This document shows positions 1 through 10,662 of a stretch of 64,000 bases of DNA, one piece after another. The first letter of the stretch is position 1. The number at the start of each line of letters is the position of its first letter. The position numbers and the translations under genes are program-made. Below the pieces are notes generated by a model. The model made no database searches. It was not told where the DNA came from and was given only the letters and a program-made list of their open reading frames with translations. Origin of the DNA: Cycas panzhihuaensis (taxonomy: Eukaryota; Cycadophyta); NCBI GenBank assembly GCA_023213395.1, contig CM041465.1, forward strand, positions 96,727,741 through 96,791,740, given 5' to 3'.

Positions 1-1815
1 ACACTTTTGAGGTAGGGGACCTTGTTGATTATAGCGTTAGCAGCACCTTACTATTCTTGCAACCAGCCATCATAGCCCCACAATATGTAATTTTTAGTAG
101 CAGCTTCTTGGTATCTATATTGTTTTAGTCTTGTCTTTGCAAAATCTTACAAAAGTTGCTCATTGCAACTTTTACAACTTTTGTAACTTTTCTAGAAACA
201 AAGTTTGTTGCTCTTTTATCATTGGAAAAACTTGGCTTCTATCATGATTTACTTACTTGAGTGCTTAAGGATGTGGAGACATCCCATTATGAGGGTTAGC
301 CATTCTGAGGCTACCTATCTCTCTTCCTTTCACCCCTCTTTCTCATAATCATTAGAGTGCTTAACTTGCATAATAAATAAAACTAATGTTGCATATACTG
401 CTTATTGGAAGATATTTATATAAGGTTCTTTCCCTTTATTTTTTCTTTCTTGGATAAGCATATACATATACGATTGCTCCCATGCATGCCTAGTACCCCT
501 TGGGAAAGGGTAAATTATTTGTGGTGCAGGTTTCGCCCCTTTTGGAGCAACCAAGGATCTTTGTGAAAGGTATACATACCTCCCTCATTGTTATTATATT
601 ATCTTAGAATTTTAATATAAGCAATTCTTTCTTTTCCTTTAGTTCTTTTTGCATTCAGATATTGGGGAAGGTAAGGAAGCCCTATCGGTGTTCCTTTCAC
701 CATATCACTTATGACAAGGTGCATCAAGTGGATGAGCATGGATCATGAAGAAAGTGAAGAAGCCTCTACACTGACTGTTTAGTTTCCAGGTGTACTACTT
801 GTATTCTATCCTCTCGCTCATTCCTTTCTCCCCCTTTTACTCCCAAAAGAAGAAAAGGAAAGATTAAAAGAAAGGATAGTCTTGTATTTCATTACTTGTT
901 ACTTGACTTGTCTGATCATATAGGGGAAGGATAATTATTTTGCATAAGTAGGTGTTGCCTCCCGCTAGTTGCATCTTTATCCCCTTTCCCTTGACTCAAA
1001 CTCTCATTTTCACTAAGGTTTAAGTGTGATAGGTTGTGAGTTCTTCTACCCACAACCTATCTTCTTTCTGCATGCCATTGGGTTGACTTGCATTAGCACT
1101 TGTATCTTTTTCCTATGCTTCCTACCTACCTATTTCCTTTCATGCTTATAAAAAGATAAAGAGAGGGAGGCTAGGATCTAAAAAGAGGGAGAGAGTTATT
1201 GTCTTATTTACTTCCTTTTCATTCAAATATAAACTAAGGATAACAACAACTGATATTACCATACCACTTCATTATATAACAAAAACAAAGGAACAAAATA
1301 CATTGTTTTGTCCCCTACATCTAGCCGTTCATTTTAGGTGTAGGCACCTTAGGAGTACTCCCCCTTAAGGCCTTCCTCTCCCTTTTTGGTAAGGCCTCAC
1401 TTTACCTTACCCCTATTTAGAAGTTGGCCTCTTTTTAGCCCAACTTCCCCCTCCTATCCATGCTACTAATCACCCACTACTTGCTTATAGGTACTACCTC
1501 TTTCAATTAGGACCTACCTCGCCCATTCCCTCTCCTTGGGAAGGGTGTATCCCATCTATATCCTCCTTCCTTGGCCATCCAAGACAAGAGGGTCCTTTTT
1601 TAGGCTACTCAACAAACCAAGGAAGTCCTTCTGTTGCCCATCTCAAATTAAGAAGGTGCTTGCCTTGTGGGGAAGTTTGTGTGCCATTTGTGGGTTTTCG
1701 AACTTGTGTTCTGACGCACAAATAACTGTTATGGGTAATCATTTCCTTCGCTTCCATAGATCCTTTAGCCATGAGATTATTAGTTGTATTAGCTTGATTT
1801 CTTTGTATCTGGTGA
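1..1815 (+). repeat. Decayed Tat-type LTR relic, + orientation, cut by the window edge
   Basis: Read on the + strand, this stretch follows the reverse complement of the LTR of Tat element 2 in order. The part at 60-110 resembles the region near 36,050. The part at 485-560 resembles 35,660-35,700, and the 'GGGGAAGGTAAGGAAGCCC' block at 664-682 matches the LTR processing region near 35,500 and 15,400. The part at 1,570-1,620 matches 46,560-46,625, and 1,670-1,730 matches 46,470-46,510. The spacing agrees with element 2 to within about 60 bp. No open frame here is credible. The right end is approximate. The relic points opposite to the RNase H remnant that follows, so the two come from different insertions or from an inversion. 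Confidence 0.55.
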
Positions 1816-1819
1816 CCCT

Positions 1820-2230
1820 CAAAGGTGTGCTTCGAAAGGCTACTATCCTATCAATCTTAGTATTAAGTCCTTGTGGGATATGGCAAATAAAGATATAAGG
1901 GGATTATGATAAAAGGGGCCTAGCATGATTGGCTAAAGATCTCAAGTATGGGCAACAGACTTGGTAGACCTAGGTAAGCTAGGATAGTAAGAGTTGGGAG
2001 TCATAATATAAGACAATGGAGCCATGGTAGATACATAACATATATGTCAAAGCCTTTATGATAGTTGTATATTCAACCATGTTATTAGTGGCAATAGGTA
2101 GGTAGGTTCTAAATTAGATAAGGTTATGCCCAAGGTGGTCCTAAATGGTCCATGCTATAATGGAAGGCCCCAAATTCCCATGGCTACCCCTATGAGGATG
2201 GGTGATCAATGCCATAGGGATAGATGCGAA
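1820..2230 (-). pseudogene. Relic of the Tat downstream RNase H-like domain (aRH)
   Basis: The + strand aligns base by base with the aRH region of Tat element 1 (17,800-18,170). Shared blocks include the segment around 1,850-1,890, the 'GTAGACCTAGGTAAG' area near 1,960, the 'GAGTTGGGAGTCATAATAT' area near 1,990, and the 'GTATATTCAACCATGTTATTAG' area around 2,070, which corresponds to the NNEAEY motif codons. The frame is full of stops and small indels, so it cannot be functional. It is the oldest aRH copy in the window and shows that the family was present well before elements 1-3. Confidence 0.55.
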
Positions 2231-3599
2231 GACAGCTTAGGGTGAATCCACTAAATAAGGGGGATATGGTAGGAATTAATTAATCATCAGACAGACTCAA
2301 GTGGGTGCAGCTAATCTAACTAAGACAACGAGTAATACATGGTCCTCAAGAATGACTATGTGCTAGTATCATAACCTCCTCTAAGATCCATCCAAAGTCG
2401 TAACCATGCTAGATAGGTTTTAATCATGATTAAGATTATGGTGGGTCCAAGCAATTGAATCCAAAGGTCCTAAATGGCCCACTCAACTAGACCCAACCTA
2501 TAATCTATAGGTGGATACTAGGCTGTTATGTAACTTGCCCCTAATGCCAAGAAAGTGGTGGTAAATATGCTCCCTTAAAATGTATACTACTTTATATATA
2601 TATTTTTTTCTTTAAAGGAGTATATATGTATATTAGTTAGATGATATGGGGTAGGTATGGAGGCACATTAGATCATGGAGACATCAAGTGAGCTTATCGT
2701 ATCAACTATGCTTTAACAGAAAGTATAGCCAAATTGTGAGAGACTAATGAGAAGGTTTAAACTGTGGGATATGAAAGGTGAGTCGTGTAAACACCCTTAG
2801 TGCCTATTATAGGATATGCATAGAATGTGGTCCTTAGGTTAGTGACTATGGAGAACTAAGACATCTAGCAATAAAAGGGATCAAATGGGAGACACTATAA
2901 GCTTACATCTAAGCTATGAATCAAATAAAATAATGTGTAGGTGATACCAAGATTATTAAAAAGACCTATAATTTGAGAAGTGAAGTAACCCATAAGAGGG
3001 CAACCGTGCAAGTGATGTTAGGGGGATGTAAGGGCACCTAAAGCTTAATGAGTGATTAGAGAAATAAAAGAAGGAGACCTATTAGCTAACAACATGGCCA
3101 GAGAAAGGTCATAGCAGTAAAGGACTAAGCTAAGATACAATCGAGCATGTAAAAGGTGGATGCAAAAAGGTAATAGAAAGTATAGACCTAGTGAAAAAGC
3201 ATGGGTCAAGTAATACTCGATGCATGAAGGAAATACTCTTATTTATGGTAAAGGATAAGGCATATAATAAGTGAAACATAGTGCCATACCCCTAGTGGGG
3301 GTAATAGGCATTGCGAACAAAGGTACTTTGGGCCCATTTTAGAGCACATTAGTAGTTTAAGCTCATACTAGAGTATTTGTTCCCAATGAGAGCAAAGGTG
3401 AGCTATAAAAATTGTCGAATAGGCCTACATAGGACATGTCCAAAATGAAGAGGAAGGGTGGGGGGAGCATGGATCATGCTCTAAATCAAGGGAAGGAATA
3501 AATGCAAATAAATCATGGGTAGTGGGTCCATCATGGGACAATGTTGACTCAGACTCGTGATCTAAGTCATGAGTAGGAGGGGCTTAATTGAAATCAAGA
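2231..3599. other. Unassigned decayed sequence between Tat relics
   Basis: AT-rich DNA with no open frame, RNA gene or terminal repeat that I can recognise. It lies between an aRH relic and a protease-linker relic, both in - orientation. By position it may be the remains of the middle of an old Tat element. I could not align it convincingly with the pol or PMD regions of the younger copies. Confidence 0.4.
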
Positions 3600-4120
3600 G
3601 GTAAGGTGATGGAATGTGGGAGATCATGCACATACTAAGGCTTATTTAGAGTTTATAGTGGGGGAATTAGATGGATCTTGGCACTTGATGAGGGCATAAA
3701 CTATGAAGGGGTATTATGTAAAGGTTGTGGAGTAGTACCCAGATGAGTAATGTGTTGAGAGGTGTTCCTTCAAATGGTTGCTCGAATAAAAGGTGGGGGT
3801 ATAGGTTGGCTTGGATCCAATAGTTCAATAAGATAATTTGGGGTCCTTAAGGAAGGGTTAAAAGGAGGGGAAGCATCCTCATGGTATGATTCCCTAGGTG
3901 TGTGAGAAATAAGAGCCATTTGTCACATAGGGGATTTATAGTCCTTAGTGTCTAACTTAAGATCACTAAGGATGGTGAGGTAACCATAGCTGCCTACACC
4001 AATAGGGAAAAAAAAACCAAATTTGGTTCAAGTGGAGGCAAATCTTCATCATAATAGGATTTGGTTAGTGAGGAATCAATCTAGGTTATGTGACTCTTAA
4101 TAACTTTATGTTTCTTCCAT
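3600..4120 (-). pseudogene. Relic of the Tat protease-RT linker
   Basis: On the - strand near 4,010-3,950 the frame reads 'PIGVGSYGYLTILSD', matching the linker downstream of protease in element 1 ('PIGVGSYRYLASFSDD', near 25,570-25,510) and element 2 ('PIGVGSYSYLAIMGD', near 42,850). The stretch at 3,890-3,920 ('CCCTAGGTGTGTGAGAAA') matches element 2 near 42,740. The similarity is closest to element 2, so this is a relic of the same subfamily. No protease active site and no gag remain next to it. Confidence 0.55.
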
Positions 4121-5291
4121 TTCAATTGAATACTGGCAGATATGTCAACCTATAGAAACCATAGGACCACCTTTACCAACTCCTAAGGAGTCTCCACATG
4201 GTTGTGTGATTTGTAGTATAGAGAATAAAAGGTTAGGGTATGTAAGTGGAGGAGATTTGAGTTCAAAGCTACATTGACAATGTTTCTTTTTTCTTTGTTT
4301 ACTCCTTCTTTTATGTCTTTTAACATTTTAGGTTTACTTGGTTAAAGGAAAGGGCAAGAAACATTCACAACATTATATACTCATAAGATTAATTTATATA
4401 AAAGAAACTAACTAAATCAAAGAAAATCACACCATCAAACTAATTAAGAAAAGAAACTCTACTTTCCTTTTTTTTTTTGGAAGGAAAACTATCTAAAACC
4501 AAATGAAACTTCTTTTAAAATTGTTGAAGCAAAACTCTTATTCTAAATGAAAGGATTTAAGAAACAAACTTTATAAAGGAAACTTATCAATTAGTAAAGG
4601 CTAAAGATGTATAGAGCTCCTTATAAGATTCTTCCGCTTACATGCATGACACTCCAATAGGATTTATAACTTTTCAAACATGAAAAACATCTAAAGTAAG
4701 GTAGCAACTCATAAAATATAACATGCAAGTATCACATTTAATATGCAAGCAAAAGTTTTTTTATATAATTCTTTGAGAAGCCAAGTTAAGAGGATAGAAA
4801 TATCTCGCAATTAGTGAAGCCACATGCAACCAAAGAATTCATGCATTCATTCTATATCTTACGAAAGAAAAGAGTAAAAATAGACATACAAAGTTTATTC
4901 TTCTTACTCTTTTCTATCTGTGCATCTTTTTACAATAAGAAGAAAGAAGTGAAAAATCAAAGAGAACATTTTAAGCAACCATAAGAATACTCAATAAAAG
5001 TTACGATATTTATGACTCAGGATAGTAATCTTCCTCTTATTAACTAATCTTTCACCAAAATTTCCCTTTAAAACATGCAACAAAGAGGAAAAAACTGAGA
5101 AGAAATTAGAGGACTATCACCAAAATAAGAAGAATGAGATAAGATTCTCTTAAAAAGAATCTTGACTACTATGGAGAATGGGAGGGGAGAAGCTATGAAT
5201 TATGGTGAAGGGGAAGAGCTCTCTTCTATATAGCTTATCCCTATGAATCCAATAAAGGGTTGAGCTTTAGCCTAGATTTTTCCAAGGAAAT
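4121..5291. other. AT-rich flank of the copia insertion, possible old LTR
   Basis: Purine/AT-rich sequence without open frames. A TATA-like 'CTATATAG' on the - strand near 5,232 sits where a Tat LTR would carry its promoter, and 4,440-4,700 loosely resembles Tat LTR sequence. Together with 13,148-14,450 it may be one old - strand Tat LTR split by the copia element. This is weak, positional evidence only. Confidence 0.25.
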
Positions 5292-5659
5292 TATTGAGGG
5301 AATAGATCTAGGGATCTAGTGCACTAACACTACACAATGGCAAATAGTGGAGATAAACACAATGTATTCAATAAGAGAAATGCTAATATTTTGAGCTCAA
5401 AGAGGAAAAGTGTAGAATATGATCACTCTCCATGTAATTTTAGCTTATATAATGAGAATACTCATTAGGGTTTGGAATTTGAATTTTCCCTCCTAATGAC
5501 ATTCATATGAGATTATATGAAATTACAATGAAATGAACTTTATGTTATTTCACTTAAGTGACTTAAGCATAATCACCTTATCTTGAAGTTATAAACATAA
5601 AATTGACTTTATCTAATTCTAATTTTATGAAATGACCATGTGGCATTAACATCGTCACA
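5292..5659 (-). repeat. 3' LTR of copia element 1
   Basis: Direct repeat of 12,781-13,147, alignable over its whole length. The + strand start reads 'TATTGAGGG' where the partner has 'TGTTGAGGG', so the terminal TG has mutated. It ends 'GTCACA' in both. Numerous substitutions between the two copies indicate an old insertion. Confidence 0.92.
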
Positions 5660-5675
5660 ATCCCCCCCTTAATGG
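5660..5675 (-). promoter_or_regulatory. Polypurine tract of copia element 1
   Basis: On the - strand 'CCATTAAGGGGGGGA' lies directly against the 3' LTR, the position and composition of a plus-strand primer for reverse transcription. It independently confirms the - orientation of the element. Confidence 0.85.
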
Positions 5676-6149
5676 TAGAAGGTCATTTTCATTTATCCTA
5701 TTCTAATCTATGAGGTCTTCATTTTAGCCTTATTATTACATTGAGAAAAAAATTCTACAACCTATAAGACACTTTTGTGGGAAAACCCTTAGGGGAATAA
5801 AAACCCATGGACTTGACTTCCTATTCTATGAAATGGCTTAGGCGGCTCTTTGAGTGTAGTTAGATAGGCAAGCACTACAACTTGGTTGCGCAACTTTAAT
5901 CTTCTGAGTCTCCATATATCATTTTGTCATCCCCCATGCCCTTTCAGGTTTTCATAGGTTCTGATTTTTAAAACAAGTACAACCCAACTCCTTTCGTGCC
6001 CATGAGGGATTTTCACGAATGGGAGAGAGCAGAGACTTATTCTAATCCTTCCGCGCCCATAAGGGGTTTTCATGAATGGGATAGAGTATGCTGGTCCTAT
6101 GTGCCATCTCCTTCAATCAATTTGAGATGGAGGCCTTGAGGCCAAGCTA

Positions 6150-7010
6150 CTGCCAAAACTGTTCAAACTTCACCCTTTGTAGCGGTTTAGTGAAGATATC
6201 AACCACTTGATCTGCTATGGGGTAATACTCCAATTATATTGTGCTATCATGTGCAAATTTTTGATTCTTGTGGACTTTTATACTAATGTGCTTTGTATGA
6301 TCATGAAAAATAGGATTCTTGGCCATATGGATTGTTGACTGATTATGCAAATGTAAGCTCGTTGGACCTATCTGGGTGATATCCAAAGTATGTAATAATT
6401 TGTGAAGCCATATCACCTCCTTGCTAGTCTCAGAAGCAATTATGTATTCAGCTTTAGCAGTAGAATCTGTAGCGATTTTCTACTACCTTGACCACCATGA
6501 AATTGGAGCTGTTCTAAGAAATGTGATGTACCTAGATGTTGATCTTCTTGTATTTTTGTCATCGGCAAAATCTGAGTCTGCGTATGCTGTAAGTCTGAAA
6601 TCATTGTTGTGCTCATACAACAAACCAAGTTTGCTAGTCATCTTTAAGTACTTCAACATTCGTATTGCTACTTGCCAATGGTTCTGCTTTAGAGTTATCA
6701 TGTGACGGGCAATAATGCCAATGGCATGGGCAACATTTAGCCTTATATTGGTAACATAAATGAGGCTACCTACAAGTTGCCGATAGAGTGTTACGTCTGC
6801 CTCTCGAGTATCATCATTAGAAAGTTTGACATTAGGCTCCATTGGTGTATACACTATTCTGGCATCTTCTAATCGAGATTTGATTAGAAGATCGTTGATA
6901 TATTTTCCTTGGGAGAGAAAGATTTTTCCATTGCATTGGGTTACCTCAATTTCCAAGTAATATATCATTAGTCTAAGGTTAGACAGTTCAAAGAATTTTG
7001 ATAAGTCCAT
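6150..7010 (-). pseudogene. Copia RT C-terminal part and RNase H, broken
   Basis: The frame starting near 7,010 gives the end of the RT region ('YLEIEVTQCNGKIFLSQGKY', then 'LYRQLVGSLIYVTNIRLNVA') and then the copia RNase H start 'YADSDFADDKNTRRSTS' near 6,560. The rest lies in another frame: 'KAEYIIAS' near 6,440 and 'NPIFHDHTKHISI' near 6,310-6,270, then 'VDIFTKPL'. The first Asp (ADSD) and Glu (KAEY) of RNase H are present, but the third acidic position, normally DNQS, reads HNQS. At least one frameshift separates the halves. It would remove RNA from the cDNA hybrid in a working element. Confidence 0.85.
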
Positions 7011-7019
7011 CTTTAATTT

Positions 7020-7850
7020 GTTGATATCCTACTCACTATTTCTAGTTATCAGCATATCGTCTACAAATATTAGGAGATATGTGACTTTGCCTTTTTCTCT
7101 CTTAATGAACAAAGTTGTATCAATGTCTTGATAGTTACATACCTCATATCTAAGTTTCCTTAGTTTGTTGGACAACTTGGTGAAACAAGTGCAAAGGGCT
7201 TGTTTTAGGCCATATAACAATGTTTTCAGTCTGCACACTTTCTGCTCCTATCCTGCTATCTTAAAGTCTTCAGGTTGTGTCATGTAGATTTCTTCTTCCA
7301 AATCTCTGTTGAGAAAAGTAGTTTTCACATCAAGTTGGTGGATTTTCCAACCTTGTTGAGCAGTCAAGGCCACACGTGCTCTAATTATAGGCCATTTGGT
7401 AGTTGGTGCGAAGACCTCTGTGTAGTCGATGCCTTCACTTTAGGTGAATCCTTTTGCGACCAACCTCACCTTGTGTTTTTCAAGGGTGCTGTCTGACCTA
7501 TATTTATTTTTAAATACCCATTTGTTTCTGACTACCTTTCTTCCTAAAGGCAGATCAACGAGCTCCCATATGCTGTTCTTGATCAAGGATTGGTATTCCT
7601 CATTCATGGCATTTCTCCAAACCATATGTTTCATAGATTCTTGGTATGATAGAGACTTGTTATTTGAAGCAAGGTATAATTCAACTGGTTCAAGCTCTAT
7701 AGAAAGTGATGTTTGCTCCCTTGCTCTGTAGGTACTGCTTCGAGTGCCAGCTTCCCCTACCTCATCAGATCTCAAGTCTTTGTGCAATTTGTAGGTTTCT
7801 TGAAAACCTTTGGTTGGGAATGACATTCTCATTTCCACAACATCTTGGTC
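7020..7850 (-). pseudogene. Copia reverse transcriptase, broken
   Basis: Upstream part: 'HMVWRNAMNEEYQSLIKN', 'WELVDLPLGRKVVRNKWVFK', 'LEKHKVRLVAKGFT', the classic copia RT N-terminus. Downstream part: 'LLYGLKQALCTCFTKLSNKL' and 'YLLIFVDDMLI', which holds the catalytic Asp pair near 7,060. The middle segment (about 7,240-7,440) is in other frames with stops. The order and spacing match the family, so this is a once-complete RT now split by frameshifts and nonsense changes. Integrase lies upstream and RNase H directly downstream. Confidence 0.88.
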
Positions 7851-8499
7851 TTCATTTTTATCCTAAAAAGGATCATGGGAGATGTATGGTCTAGAGGTCA
7901 ATGACATTGCTGGAGAAGACGACCCTGTAACTGAAGGTGGTTCTTCTGCAACTCTTTTTTCTTTTGATGCTTGACGTGGTGATTCCTGGTTATTCTCTCA
8001 AGATGGCATACATTGGCACAAGATCTGAGTCAAGGATAGTGTCCTCTGGGGCTCTATTGTTAGATTCTAAAATTTTGAGTATTTCTTCAGTGTCTTCCCT
8101 CCCAAATGTTGGAATTTATACATCATATTCCTGGACATTGTTGTATCTATGAGATGGTGTTTTAGAATCAAGTTGAAGTAGTTGATCCTCTGTCTCTGCA
8201 AACACCACATCCCTAGTGATAATGATTTTCTTTAATGTTGGAATGAAGATCTTATACCCTTTCTTGTTCATAGGGTACCCAACAAAGATGCCCTTTAAAG
8301 TTCGTGGCTAGAGCTTATTTTTATGCTCATCAAGAATGTGAGCATAATAAGTAGAGCCAAAAATTTTGAAGTGATGGACGGTGGGAGTCCATTCAGTCTA
8401 TCGTTCATTTGGAGACAGGCCGAGCTTCGATGGATTTATGTTGTTCATGCAGTATGCTGCAGTATAAATAGATTTGGCCCAAAGATATGTAGGCATATT

Positions 8500-9300
8500 C
8501 TTGAAGATGAGCATAGCTCATGCCATATTCATTATGGTTCTATTAGCCCTTTTAGCAACACCATTCTACTAAGGGGTACCTGTAATAGTTGTTTGATGCT
8601 TGATCCCCTGGTGATACAAGAAGTCTTTGAATTCATTTGAAGTGTATTCACCACCATTGTCAATTCTGAGACACTTCAACTGATATTTAGATTCCTTCTC
8701 TGTGAGAGTCTTGAATGCTTTGAATACTATGAATGTTTTATCTTTTGATTTTAGAAAGGTCACCCATACCTTTCGAGTGAAATCATCAATAAATGTAATA
8801 TAATATCTCTTCCCTGTGAGAGAAGGGATAGACATAGGCCCACAGATGTCTGAGTGTACTAATTTAAGAGGTTGATTGGCTTTCCATTGACTCTGGGGAA
8901 ATGGCTGTCGGTGGGATTTGGCAATAATGCAAGCTTCATATTTGAATGGCTTAGAGGAAAATCTAGGCAAACCTAGAGTGGAATGGGAGGTTTCCTTAAG
9001 TTGATCAAGTTTGACGTGCCCTATGTGAGCATGCCAGAGAGCTTCTTGGGACAACTTGCAATGAGTCAATGTGACATTATATGCAAGTTCTTCTTCGATA
9101 TAGATGGGGGCAACAACTTGGTATGCAGAAGAAGACAATGTGGTTCCAGTTAGTCTAAATAGCTTACCTTCAAGTTTCCCAGTCATTACCATAAAACATG
9201 AAGGTGGGTAAATAACACTAAGAACTTGATCATTAGCTGTGACACTTAGGTCGAATCCACGGGAGACAAGTGTGGATAATGATAGAAGGATTTATTTGAG
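8500..9300 (-). pseudogene. Copia integrase, catalytic Glu lost
   Basis: The frame from 9,192 to 8,569 shows the GAG-pre-integrase region ('LWHAHIGHVKLDQLKE'; the HHCC zinc motif is partial, with 'CIIAKSHRQPF'), then the core with 'LVHSDICGPM' (first Asp), 'YYITFIDDFTRKVWV' and 'LRIDNGGEYTS' (second Asp). Just after 'TITGTP' two adjacent stops replace the usual Gln-Gln pair (CAG to TAG twice). The following 'NGVAKRA' has Lys where the family has the catalytic Glu of the DDE triad. Integration activity would be lost even with read-through. Confidence 0.9.
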
Positions 9301-9500
9301 ATGGGGAATATACAAGACATCTTTTAAAGTAAAATTTGGTAGGCCTGGGAGCTTTAGGCGTATGGACCCCATGCCTTGAACAGGTTGTATCGACTTATCG
9401 GCCATGTGTACTACTCCGGTGACCTATGAATCTAAATCTTGGAAGAAGTCCCAGTGACAAGTCATATGCTGGGTAGCTCCTATGTCCATAACCTAGTCTT
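9300..9500 (-). pseudogene. Copia aspartic protease, broken
   Basis: On the - strand near 9,490-9,450 the peptide 'VMDIGATQHMTCHWDFFQ' matches the copia protease active site (usual form DSGAxxHM), with Ile in place of Ser. A stop follows at 'DLDS*VTG', and the segment continues as 'VVHMADKS' and 'GLPNFTLKDVLYIPHL', the usual linker to integrase. It would have cut the Gag-Pol polyprotein. Confidence 0.8.
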
Positions 9501-10662
9501 ATGATGATGTTGATGCAGTATTTGCTTGTCTAAGAGGTCAAGGTAGTGGCAAATGAAGCTGACAAATAGTTGTGCCATAATGTGCCTCAATGTACCTCTT
9601 AGGTCTAGAAGTAACATATGAAGTGGATGCTTCCCTATTTTGTTGAATACATGCCTCAATGAGATTTGCTCTCGTAAATAAATCATCATGAATCTCATCA
9701 ACATTATGGGCTTGATATTGTTATTGTTGATGATGAGGCAATCTGTTGTAGTTAATGCTGCAATCTTTTGCAAGGTGTCCTTTCCTGTTACACCTTTGAT
9801 ACGTGGGAGTATTGTTGTTTGGCTCTCTCTGATTGACGATCTTTTGACTGCTATTTTGCTACTGACCTTGTTATTACCCCTGCTGTTGTTTGTGTTGCTT
9901 TCCCCTGCCTCTTCTGCGACCTCTTCTTCCTCCGCATGAAGATTGACCTTACTGTTTGGTGTAGTATACTTCCTCGTCTATGTCAACTTCAAATGCCACA
10001 TTAGGAGTTGAATCTGAAAGTGGGAAGTTGGTAATGAAAGTTTTATCATGTTTAATAAACTTCTTAGCTAATGCTTCAAAGTCAAGGGTCTTAAGTGTGC
10101 CAGATGACTGAAGTTTTCCTAGCAGGTTCTTATAATCAAGAACATGTATGCTTGACTAAATTTGGAAGGCTTAAGTTATGCATTGGGTCTTAAAATCCCT
10201 ATCAATGGCCTGTTTAATGGGACAGAGAGTATTGATGGTTTCATGTACTTGCCCTTTCTGCATTCACATCTTGTTCATCTTTAATACCATATGAACAAAT
10301 TCCAAGTCTGATTGAGTATCAAAGTTTCTTTTGAGGACCTCGAGGACCTTAAAGGCAGTGTCGTGCTACGTGTTATCGATTAGGTTATGCAAGGAGTAAT
10401 TTGTAACTAACAAGATCCTTACTCTGATCTTCTGGTCTTCAATGATCCACTATCGCTGTTGTGGATTATGAGCTGGAGGAGCTAGAGGTGTGCCACCACT
10501 CTGTGGTGTGGTGTTGGTAGTAGGTACTATCGAGATTGACTCCAAGTGACCCACCCAGAATCCCTCATGCTTGGCTGCATTCTTGACTCCTATAAACCAT
10601 AAATCCTAGTTCTCCTTCACCTTTAGCGTATAGTTCACATTTTGCTTGAAGTTGGTTGACAT
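9501..10662 (-). pseudogene. Copia gag with a damaged zinc knuckle
   Basis: The likely start Met is at 10,662 ('MSTNFKQNVNYTLKVKEN'), soon followed by a nonsense codon. The nucleocapsid knuckle near 9,800-9,755 reads 'YQRCNRKGHLAKDC': spacing is right for CX2CX4HX4C, but the first Cys is Tyr. The region contains several stops and shifts. The product would have been the capsid-forming protein that packages element RNA. The start was chosen because it follows the long leader and begins the gag-like peptide. Confidence 0.75.

Noticed and set aside
1536-1898. 120-codon + strand ORF
   Set aside because: It runs through a decayed LTR relic and into an RNase H relic of opposite orientation; the frame is not conserved in the homologous LTRs.
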